A program made the position numbers and the translations under genes. Under the pieces are notes generated by a model, which saw only the letters and a program-made list of their open reading frames with translations, had not been told where the DNA came from and did not search any database. This document shows, in pieces, positions 34,430 to 42,672 of a stretch of 64,000 nucleotides of DNA. This stretch comes from Marinomonas profundi (GTDB taxonomy: Bacteria > Pseudomonadota > Gammaproteobacteria > Pseudomonadales > Marinomonadaceae). Position 1 is the first letter of the stretch, and each line of letters begins with the position of its first letter. The stretch is from contig NZ_CP073013.1 in assembly GCF_020694005.1 (NCBI RefSeq), forward strand, positions 2,056,578 through 2,120,577. Reading direction: 5' to 3'.

Positions 34430-35536
34430 ATGTCTATCGACTCTGCTGATGTTTTGCTTAGGGAGCAGCAGGTTTTACGATCTCGTGTGGTGAGTCTTGA
34501 GAAAGAACGCGATTTTATAAAAAACCTGTACAGTGACCTGCCTTCAATGCTCCAAGTGATGTCAAAAGGTGCGCCTTTGAGCACTTTGTTGAGTCGCTTT
34601 AAAAATAAAATGCAGACACAACTGCCTCATTCATATTGTCTTTTTATTGTTGGCGATAAGCACTGCCTGCAGTGGCGCTTGCAGTACACGGATTCTATTA
34701 ATGAAAGCTTGTTGGGGGCGAACGGTAAGCTGGTGGCGGTTCCTCACGCTTTAATTACCTTTGCCGCCAGCCCTTCTAGTCCTAAACGCCATGATATTAA
34801 TATACAACATGCCTCTAGCTGGTCTTTATGGTCGTCGTTTTTTGACCTTCACCAGTTCACTGATGCCTCTATGGTGAGTGTGTCTGACGGTCAGGACTCT
34901 ATTTACCTGATGCTGGTGTTACAGAAAAAAAATACCGTGCTTGAAGGGGATTTGATGGCGCTGGCGTTGGATAGCTATGCGGCGTGGCTAAAGGCGGCGT
35001 TTGAGCGGGAAAAAGCGGATTTTTTATTGCTTGAAGACAGCCATCGAGACCCGATTACGGGGTTATTAAGACGTTATAGCTTTGACAACAGCTTTGGTAT
35101 TGTATTGAAAGATTCCCGTCGTCATTTTCAACGTGCGGCGTTGTTTTCTTTGCGTTTGCTGTCGACAGCCAAGGTCTGTAATACGGAGTTAAAAGTATTG
35201 GCGGATGTGGTGCGTGATACCGTTCGGGAAAACGATCTGATTGCTCACTACAATGATAGAGAGTTGGTCATGGGGATTCGCATTCAGCATTTAGAGGACG
35301 CTGACATTGTGGCTGAAAAGCTGTTAAAAACGCTTCACTCTGAGCAGTTTTCGGACAATACGCTTATCCGTGCTGGACTCTCAATTGGCATTTCTTTTTA
35401 TCCCGAACATTCGACATTAGACTCGCTCTATCAAGCGGCGCTTTTTGCCGCAGAAACATTGAAGAATCGCCCTGGATATCGAATAGAGTTTCATGGTGAA
35501 TGTTATCAATCCAGTGCGAATTTATACTCTTTATAA
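34430..35536 (+). CDS. GAF-like sensor with degenerate GGDEF domain
   Basis: This 368-residue cytosolic protein has an N-terminal coiled-coil stretch (residues 8-30), a GAF-like domain (about 40-190) and a C-terminal GGDEF-type domain that opens with DPITGLLRR (207-215). The signature GGDEF position reads YNDREL (274-279), so the catalytic glycines and aspartate are missing and it should not make cyclic di-GMP. Such proteins often act as receptors or scaffolds. It lies alone between pyrC' and yggS. Start choice at 34430 is not backed by a clear ribosome site. Confidence 0.72.
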   Translation: MSIDSADVLLREQQVLRSRVVSLEKERDFIKNLYSDLPSMLQVMSKGAPLSTLLSRFKNKMQTQLPHSYCLFIVGDKHCLQWRLQYTDSINESLLGANGKLVAVPHALITFAASPSSPKRHDINIQHASSWSLWSSFFDLHQFTDASMVSVSDGQDSIYLMLVLQKKNTVLEGDLMALALDSYAAWLKAAFEREKADFLLLEDSHRDPITGLLRRYSFDNSFGIVLKDSRRHFQRAALFSLRLLSTAKVCNTELKVLADVVRDTVRENDLIAHYNDRELVMGIRIQHLEDADIVAEKLLKTLHSEQFSDNTLIRAGLSIGISFYPEHSTLDSLYQAALFAAETLKNRPGYRIEFHGECYQSSANLYSL

Positions 35537-35686
35537 GCGTCTTTCTGCTGTCTAAAATAATGTTATGATGGGGCTTGGTAGGCTTCACCTTTGCTTTCAT
35601 TTTCAATTTCCGGTGCTTTCAATTAAGGCTCTGGTTCTACTTGAAGCAGGGTATTATCCGATGAAATTAGGAGCGTCACGAGAGTC

Positions 35687-36415
35687 ATGTCAGCAGATAT
35701 TACGCAAGACGAAAGCGTCGACATTAAGGCCAATTTGGCACAAGTATCACGGCAAATAGCGTCTCTTATTCAACAGCACCAGCGTGTAACAGACAGTGTT
35801 CGCTTGCTGGCGGTGAGCAAAACAAAACCGCTTGCGGCCTTAGAAGCGGCTTATCATGCAGGCCAAAGAGCCTTTGGCGAGAATTATGTCCAAGAAGCGG
35901 TGGATAAATGCCAAGCGTTAGCGCATTTATCTGGCATTGAGTGGCATTTTATCGGCCCCATTCAGTCTAATAAATCCCGCCTTATCGCCGAAACCATGCA
36001 TTGGGTGCATTCTGTTGATCGTGAAAAAATCGCCTTGCGTCTTAATGATCAGCGTCCAGTTGGGCTGCCGCCTCTTAATGTGTGTATTCAGGTCAATATC
36101 AGCGGGGAAGAAAGTAAGTCTGGTGTGGCCTTGTCACAATTGGATGCCATGGTTACTTTCATCGCGCGATTGCCGAATTTACGCCTGAGAGGCTTGATGG
36201 CAATACCTGCCCCTCAAGCTAATCACATGGCGCAATGCGCGGTTTATGCGCCATTACAGCAAGCTTTTATTGAATTATCGAAATCTGACAGCATGATAGA
36301 TACCTTATCGATCGGCATGTCTGGGGATTTATCGGCCGCCATCCAATCTGGTAGCACTATGGTGCGTGTTGGGACGGCTATTTTTGGCGAACGGGATTAT
36401 TCGGCTAAGGCGTGA
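35687..36415 (+). CDS. yggS: Pyridoxal phosphate homeostasis protein (YggS/PROSC family)
   Basis: This 242-residue PLP-binding TIM-barrel protein has the cofactor lysine K45 (LAVSKTKP), the GENYVQEA motif near 65, HFIGPIQSNK near 90, and GMSGDLSAAI near 210, all PROSC family marks. It buffers pyridoxal phosphate and affects amino acid balance. It begins the yggS-proC-yggT gene set, conserved in gammaproteobacteria. A -10-like TATGAT at 35564-35569 lies upstream. pilT, often near yggS in relatives, is not in this window. Confidence 0.95.
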   Translation: MSADITQDESVDIKANLAQVSRQIASLIQQHQRVTDSVRLLAVSKTKPLAALEAAYHAGQRAFGENYVQEAVDKCQALAHLSGIEWHFIGPIQSNKSRLIAETMHWVHSVDREKIALRLNDQRPVGLPPLNVCIQVNISGEESKSGVALSQLDAMVTFIARLPNLRLRGLMAIPAPQANHMAQCAVYAPLQQAFIELSKSDSMIDTLSIGMSGDLSAAIQSGSTMVRVGTAIFGERDYSAKA

Positions 36416-36505
36416 TGACCATGACTTAGCGTTTGATTGTTTGAATGTTTGAATTAGCGGATGGGCATATTAGTCTGCTGATAAAATAGAATAGTAGGGT
36501 ATAAA

Positions 36506-37336
36506 ATGACACCAAGTATTGCCTTTATTGGCGTAGGAAATATGGCAAGAGCCATTTTTAGTGGCTTGCTAGCCAGTGGTTACCCAGCAGAAAAAATCAT
36601 TGGCACATCAAGAACGCCAGAGAAGCGTGATTATTATCATGATCACTATGGCATTGCCATGCTGGCTGAAAATGAATTGGCAGTGAGCCAAGCGGATGTG
36701 GTGGTGTTATGTGTTAAGCCTGCTCAAATGCAGTCCGTTGTTGAAGATTTTGCGGCTCAGGTGCGAGAGGATCAGTTGTTTATTTCCGTGGCGGCCGGTA
36801 TTGAACTGGAGGCGTTGTCTCGCTGGTTAAACACCGACGTGGCGGTGGTGCGCAGTATGCCAAATACACCGTCGCAGTTGGGAGCCGGGATGACGGGGCT
36901 GATTGCCAATCACCACACCAGCGCAGAGCAAAAAAGCTGGGTGAGTGAGCTTTTTTCGAGCATAGGTCATTCTGTTTGGGTGGAAGAAGAGGAGCATATG
37001 CACACGGTGACCAGTTTATCGGGCAGCGCGCCAGCGTATTTTTTCCGCTTCCTTGAAGCCATGGTCAAGAGTGCAGCCGCACAAGGTTTGGATGAAAAAA
37101 CAAGTCGTGAATTGGCCAGTTATGCCATGCTCGGTGCGGCGCGAATGGTCATAGAGTTAGACGAACCGATAGCGCAATTGCGTAAAAATATTACTTCCCC
37201 TAAGGGAACAACTGAGCAAGCTTTGTTGTCATTTGAAGCGTCAGATATCGATACCATTGTGGCTGATGCTATGACGGCCTGTTCGAATCGCTCTAAAGAA
37301 ATGGCAAATGACTTTTCTGTTCAGAAAAACAAATAA
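36506..37336 (+). CDS. proC: Pyrroline-5-carboxylate reductase
   Basis: This 276-residue enzyme has the NAD(P) motif GVGNMA (8-13) and the ProC signature near the C-terminus (SLSGSAPAYFFRFLEAM near 173-189, and ITSPKGTTEQALLSFE near 232). It performs the last step of proline synthesis, reducing pyrroline-5-carboxylate. The gene lies 90 bases after yggS and 12 bases before yggT, and is probably co-transcribed with them. Confidence 0.96.
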   Translation: MTPSIAFIGVGNMARAIFSGLLASGYPAEKIIGTSRTPEKRDYYHDHYGIAMLAENELAVSQADVVVLCVKPAQMQSVVEDFAAQVREDQLFISVAAGIELEALSRWLNTDVAVVRSMPNTPSQLGAGMTGLIANHHTSAEQKSWVSELFSSIGHSVWVEEEEHMHTVTSLSGSAPAYFFRFLEAMVKSAAAQGLDEKTSRELASYAMLGAARMVIELDEPIAQLRKNITSPKGTTEQALLSFEASDIDTIVADAMTACSNRSKEMANDFSVQKNK

Positions 37337-37348
37337 GGGATATTTCGT

Positions 37349-37891
37349 ATGAATTCAAGTCCATTGATTATGTTAGTAAAGGTGTTATGTAACCTTTACT
37401 TGTTCGTCGTATTGCTGCGTTTGGTGCTACAGCTTACACGAGCCGATTTTTATAACCCGGTTAGTCAGGGGATTGTAAAAGCCACTAGCCCATTTGTGTT
37501 GCCGTTGCGTAAAATTATACCGTCGATTGGCCGATTAGACACCGCCACGCTGGTGTTGGCGTTTGTTGTGCAGTTACTCACGGTGTTCTTGGTGGTGTTT
37601 TTACAGAATGCGGCCATGCCGCCAGTGGGGTATGCCATTTATACCGTCGCTGGGACGTTATACCATTTGTTGGATTTGTATTTTTGGGCGATGCTGATTT
37701 CGGTTATTTTAAGCTGGGTGGCTCCAGGGGCTAGCCATCCTGGTGCGTTGTTAGTCGGGCAAATTACGGCGCCTTTATATCGTCTTTGTCAGCGTTTTAT
37801 TCCGCCTTTGGGTGGCTTGGATTTATCGCCTATTTTTATTTTTCTGGCGATTTCTTTTTTAAAGCAAGTATTAGCGCCTTATAGTATTTAA
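37349..37891 (+). CDS. yggT: YggT family membrane protein
   Basis: This 180-residue inner-membrane protein holds two YggT repeats, each with a pair of helices and an R-x-x-x-P motif (PLRKIIPSIGRLDTATLVL near 50, and PLYRLCQRFIPPLGGLDLSPIF near 145). Its function is uncertain; it has been linked to osmotic tolerance and division-related membrane organisation in other bacteria. It is 12 bases after proC, the conserved order. Confidence 0.93.
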   Translation: MNSSPLIMLVKVLCNLYLFVVLLRLVLQLTRADFYNPVSQGIVKATSPFVLPLRKIIPSIGRLDTATLVLAFVVQLLTVFLVVFLQNAAMPPVGYAIYTVAGTLYHLLDLYFWAMLISVILSWVAPGASHPGALLVGQITAPLYRLCQRFIPPLGGLDLSPIFIFLAISFLKQVLAPYSI

Positions 37892-37944
37892 GGCTTTTCT
37901 GCTGTTTCGATTTGATTATAAAAATGCTGGCTGCAGTCAGTGAA

Positions 37945-37973
37945 TTGAGAATAGGGGCGTATTCCTATATGAT
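37945..37973 (+). promoter_or_regulatory. Sigma-70 promoter before coaD
   Basis: TTGAGA (37945-37950) and TATGAT (37968-37973) are separated by 17 bases. This is a near-consensus housekeeping promoter about 85 bases upstream of coaD. Confidence 0.7.
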
Positions 37974-37996
37974 GCGACCCCTAACAGGAACGATAG

Positions 37997-38545
<549 letters not shown>

Positions 38546-38559
38546 TCCTGATGATTTAA

Positions 38560-38865
<306 letters not shown>

Positions 38866-38883
38866 CCTATAGGTTGCACGACC

Positions 38884-40614
38884 ATCGACACAAATAGTTT
38901 TATCTTCTTAGCCGGAATCTTGTTATTGGTGAGTATTCTGGCCAGTTCTTTTACCGTTCGTGTCGGCTTACCTTTATTACTTGTTTTTCTCGGAATGGGA
39001 ATGCTCGCAGGTGAAGAAGGTATCGGCCGATTGGACTTTGACAATCCAAGTCTCGCCTTTTTTGTGGGTAACCTTGCCCTCGCTGTCATTCTTCTCGATG
39101 GCGGTATGCAAACCAAAACCAGCACCTTCCGTGTGGCACTATGGCCCTCTTTATCGCTCGCGACATTAGGCGTGGTCTTTACCACGGCAGCGGTGGGCGT
39201 GTTTGCGGCTTGGCTGCTCGATGTAAAATTGATTTATGGTTTATTGCTAGGGGCCACGGTCGGGTCGACAGACGCGGCGGCGGTGTTTAGTTTATTGCGT
39301 AACAGTGGCGTTAAGCTAAATGAGCGAGTGGGCGGCACACTGGAAATAGAATCTGGTGCCAACGATCCCATGGCGATTTTGCTGGTGGTGATGCTAACGG
39401 GGTTGCTGCAAAGTTCAGATCATTTGAGTGTGTGGGCTTTTTTAGGGCAAATGATTCAACAATTCGCCGTAGGTGGGGCGCTGGGTCTGATTGGCGGCAA
39501 GCTACTATTAACGGTGTTGCGCCGCGTGCCTTTGATTGAAGGCTTGTACGCGCTGCTCATTATTTCCTTTGGTTTGGCTGTGTTTTCTGGTGCTAACATG
39601 ATCGGTGGCAGCGGTTTTCTTGCGGTTTATTTAGTGGGCTTAACCGTCGGGAATGGACGAATTAAGCAGCTTGATGCCATTTCGCAGGTGATGGATGGCT
39701 TGGCATGGTTGGCGCAAGCGGGCATGTTCTTATTGCTTGGCCTGTTGGTCACGCCATCTAGCTTGCTGACTCATGGTTGGCAGGCGATCACCATTGCAGC
39801 ATTTTTGATTTTTGTGGCGCGTCCTCTGGCGGTGATGGCTTGCCTATTACCGTTCGATTTTCGCTGGTCGGAACGTTTTTACATTAGCTGGGTTGGGTTA
39901 CGTGGTGCGGTACCGATTGTATTGGCGCTTTACCCTATTATCGCAGGCCTTTCTAATTCTGAGTTATTATTCGAAATTACCTTCACTGTGGTGCTTATCT
40001 CCTTGTTGCTGCAGGGATCGACTGTGCCTTTGGTGGCGCGATGGCTAAAAGTCGTCGTCCCGCCTGCGCCAGCACCGACAACGCGTTTTTCGTTGATTGA
40101 GGATGTTGATTCCCATCATTCATTAGAATTGTATGAATTCTTGGTGCAGACCGAAGAGGTGCGCATTCCCGCGTCGATTGTGCAAAATGTGCCCAGTGTG
40201 ACCGTGTCTACGCCGCAATTGGTTTCCCTTGTCCGCGATCAGAAGCCCATTGTGGTGAATGCCGATACCGTGCTGAAGCTAGGCGATAGAATTTGGATGC
40301 TTTTGCACCCGGAAGACGTTAATGAAGTGGCACAGATTTTCTCTCAGCAAGCGTCTGGCTCATTCTTGTTACAGAACTTCTTTGGGGAATTTGCGATTCG
40401 CGCCGATGCGCCTTTGATTGATTTAGCGAAGGTCTATGGCGTGCCACTGGATGGCATTGACCCAGAAGACACTGCCGCTAAATTATTACAGCGACAGCTT
40501 GGTAAGCATCTGGTGGTAGGCGATAGAGTACGTTTTGGTAATATTCGTCTAACGATTAGACAAATGGACGGTAACCAAATCGAGATAATCGGGCTTAAGC
40601 TGCAAGACAAGTAA
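38884..40614 (+). CDS. cvrA: K+/H+ antiporter of the CvrA/NhaP2 type (start uncertain)
   Basis: The protein has about twelve or thirteen membrane helices of a CPA1 antiporter (residues to about 390), a TrkA-C-like domain, and a CorC/HlyC-type C-terminal domain, the NhaP2 layout. NhaP2 proteins expel potassium in exchange for protons. The start is unusual. The first standard codon is TTG at 38920, which would cut into helix 1. Homologues begin near Met-Asp-x-x-x, and here the matching position is ATC at 38884 (ATC GAC ACA AAT), with AGGT 10 bases upstream. I give the longer coordinate; the alternative is 38920-40614. Confidence 0.8.
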   Translation: MDTNSFIFLAGILLLVSILASSFTVRVGLPLLLVFLGMGMLAGEEGIGRLDFDNPSLAFFVGNLALAVILLDGGMQTKTSTFRVALWPSLSLATLGVVFTTAAVGVFAAWLLDVKLIYGLLLGATVGSTDAAAVFSLLRNSGVKLNERVGGTLEIESGANDPMAILLVVMLTGLLQSSDHLSVWAFLGQMIQQFAVGGALGLIGGKLLLTVLRRVPLIEGLYALLIISFGLAVFSGANMIGGSGFLAVYLVGLTVGNGRIKQLDAISQVMDGLAWLAQAGMFLLLGLLVTPSSLLTHGWQAITIAAFLIFVARPLAVMACLLPFDFRWSERFYISWVGLRGAVPIVLALYPIIAGLSNSELLFEITFTVVLISLLLQGSTVPLVARWLKVVVPPAPAPTTRFSLIEDVDSHHSLELYEFLVQTEEVRIPASIVQNVPSVTVSTPQLVSLVRDQKPIVVNADTVLKLGDRIWMLLHPEDVNEVAQIFSQQASGSFLLQNFFGEFAIRADAPLIDLAKVYGVPLDGIDPEDTAAKLLQRQLGKHLVVGDRVRFGNIRLTIRQMDGNQIEIIGLKLQDK

Positions 40615-40639
40615 GCATAAGCCCAATGACCCTTTTATT

Positions 40640-41741
40640 TTATGCTTTAAAAAACTGACTGATTTCTTCCAACGATGGAATCACTTGATCGTCGTTTATT
40701 AGAATAATCAAGCCCTCAGCTTCTATGGTTGAGAAGGTCTGTGGATGTGTAACAATGTCGCCGTTTTTACGCACATAGCCCAAGGCCGTGCCAATGTCTT
40801 TTTGAATGAGGGTGGTCACTACTTTGGCCCAGGTTACCCCGCTTAAATGGACATTAAGACGAATCGTATGATCTCCTTGATGCCGGAATAAATCTTCCAA
40901 TACCTGCTCTGTTCCAGGGGCGATCAATGAACGCACCAGCATTTCTGGGTAGGCTCTAACGGGCCTAATTACCGCTTTCGCCCCAGCGGCTTTGAAGCGG
41001 GGTCGATTCGAGTCATTAATGGCTTCCGCCATGACAAAAGCCGGTGACGGCAAAGCCTGGATACGATGTAGAGCGTCAAAGGTGAGACTATCTGAGTGGC
41101 TGTCTTGAGTCTCTTTGCAAAGCACAATGATGTACTTCGCCTTGTGGGCGCCTGCGGACGCTAGCATGCCATCTTCCAGCGCGTCGCCAGTATGGTGAAC
41201 CACGCCATGAGACCTAAGCTCAATCGGTAATCCTTCAGGAAACGCTTCCGTTAAGATTTGGATCGGAATGTCCGCAAGTTCTGGGGTATGGCTGATCTGA
41301 TTGATTAGTAGCCCTAGATAGCGTTCTGCATCGTATTTGGGGTATTGATGATAAGTATATGGTTTTGCATGTCATCCCACTTTATGCGGCCTTTAATGCG
41401 CATTTCTTTGCGCGTCAGCCTGATTTCAATATAGTCACTGGCGATTTGAGCGAGTAGGGTAATCCCCATCCCATAGATGAGTACAATGGTAGAGAACTGG
41501 CCCCAAAAGGTTCCGGCCGATATATCACCGTACCCCGTTGTACTGGCAGACGTCATGGTCAACCAGAAGGCTTGCCACCAATCCAAATCTTCAAAGAAAA
41601 TCATCGCGACACTGTGTAATGCAATGATGCCAGCCAACAGGATAAAGCGTTTTCTTAAATCCCCGGCATCGTGCAAGTGGACTTGTTTACGGAATTGACG
41701 ACGGCTATTTTTTTATTTAAGAGCAGAGCAAGAGAATTCAT
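40640..41741 (-). pseudogene. TrkA-type potassium channel, broken by two frameshifts
   Basis: Three reading frames on one strand join into a single channel protein. It starts at ATG 41741 (AGAGG 7 bases upstream; MNSLALLLNKK), shifts at an A-run (T7 on the plus strand, 41708-41714), continues through two helices and the selectivity filter TTGYGD, shifts again at a C-run (GGGG on the plus strand, 41339-41342), and continues through a TrkA-N domain to 40640. Adding one base at each run restores one frame. Intact relatives are cytosolically gated potassium channels. A TTG at 41676 could still start a shortened pore fragment. It follows trmL on the same strand by 14 bases. Sequencing error at homopolymers is also possible. 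Confidence 0.85.
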
Positions 41742-41755
41742 TGTGCCTCTATAGG

Positions 41756-42229
41756 TTATTCATTGTCGGCTGGCATAGCGTAACCCAGTTGACGCCAAGA
41801 CTCATACACCATCACCGCCACGGTATTAGAGAGATTCAGGCTGCGTGAGTTCGCTTGCATCGGTAAACGTAGGCGTTGGGCGGCTGGTAGCGCCTCAATG
41901 AACTCGGCCGGCAAGCCGCGCGTCTCAGGGCCAAACACCAATACATCGTTTTCAGCAAAGCGAGCTTCGCTATGAGTGCGGCTGCCTTTTGTTGTCAACG
42001 CATAAACAGTGCCTATCTCATTTTGATCAACAAAGGCCTGAAAGTCAGGGTAGCGTTTGAGCCGTGTGAACTCGTGATAATCCAAGCCTGCTCTGCGCAG
42101 TTTCTTGTCGTCTAGGTCAAAGCCAAGTGGCTCGATCAGATGCAAATGATAGCCAGTATTGGCGCACAATCGAATCACATTGCCCGTATTGGGTGGAATT
42201 TCAGGTTGGTAAAGTACAATATGCAGCAT
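41756..42229 (-). CDS. trmL: tRNA (cytidine/uridine-2'-O-)-methyltransferase TrmL
   Basis: This 157-residue SPOUT methyltransferase has the knot motifs: [20 protein letters not shown] near the start, [11 protein letters not shown] near 96-106, and [20 protein letters not shown] near 120-139. TrmL methylates the wobble position 34 of tRNA-Leu isoacceptors in E. coli. It lies just upstream of the tRNA-Phe gene, which runs the other way, and just ahead of the broken channel gene. Confidence 0.93.
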   Translation of the reverse strand: MLHIVLYQPEIPPNTGNVIRLCANTGYHLHLIEPLGFDLDDKKLRRAGLDYHEFTRLKRYPDFQAFVDQNEIGTVYALTTKGSRTHSEARFAENDVLVFGPETRGLPAEFIEALPAAQRLRLPMQANSRSLNLSNTVAVMVYESWRQLGYAMPADNE

Positions 42230-42309
42230 AGGTTTATCTCCTTGATATAAGAAGATAATACCAGACCAACAAGAGAAACTAAGTTTTTAATTTTTTTTCA
42301 AAAAAACTA

Positions 42310-42337
42310 TTGACCAGCAAAAAGGTTTCTCTATAAT
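42310..42337 (+). promoter_or_regulatory. Promoter of tRNA-Phe
   Basis: TTGACC (42310-42315) and TATAAT (42332-42337) with a 16-base spacer sit 11 bases before the mature tRNA. A GC-containing discriminator (CGCACC) follows. Confidence 0.85.
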
Positions 42338-42348
42338 ACGCACCACTT

Positions 42349-42424
42349 GCCCAGATAGCTCAGTCGGTAGAGCAGAGGATTGAAAATCCTCGTGTCGGCG
42401 GTTCGATTCCGTCTCTGGGCACCA
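42349..42424 (+). tRNA. tRNA-Phe (anticodon GAA)
   Basis: A complete 76-base cloverleaf: acceptor stem GCCCAGA pairs with TCTGGGC, D-arm with AGCTCAGTCGGTAGAGC, anticodon loop TTGAAAA with anticodon GAA, T-arm GGTTCGATTCC, and an encoded ACCA 3' end. It has a strong promoter and its own terminator, so it is a single-gene transcript. Confidence 0.97.
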
Positions 42425-42436
42425 TGATTAAGAAGA

Positions 42437-42468
42437 AAGCCTGCTATTTTTAGCAGGCTTTTTTTTGC
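42437..42468 (+). terminator. Terminator after tRNA-Phe
   Basis: Perfect stem AAGCCTGCTA (42437-42446) with TAGCAGGCTT (42451-42460), loop TTTT, then T residues. Confidence 0.95.
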
Positions 42469-42619
42469 TTTCAAAAAACCTCATTCCCCAACACTCTTGC
42501 CTCTTCTGTTTGGCTAAAGCTTCTTAAACGTAGAAGGTTAGTCATCTGAACTATTTTTCCCGCAGTGCCACAGACCGTTCTTCAGTGTCTCACTCACTGT
42601 GATAAGCCTTTGTAAAGCC

Positions 42620-42652
42620 AATAAAAAGCCCAGCTTGATGAAGCTGGGCTTT
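42620..42652 (-). terminator. Terminator after ppk
   Basis: Perfect 12-base stem AAAGCCCAGCTT (42625-42636) with AAGCTGGGCTTT (42641-42652), loop GATG; the minus-strand transcript ends in TTTTTATT. Confidence 0.9.
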
Positions 42653-42672
42653 GGGTGCGAAAACGTTAGAGA

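Noticed and set aside
40640-41741. Programmed ribosomal frameshifting in the channel gene
   Set aside because: Two shifts at different homopolymers would be needed, and the C4 run has no recognisable slippery-site context; gene decay or sequence error is simpler.
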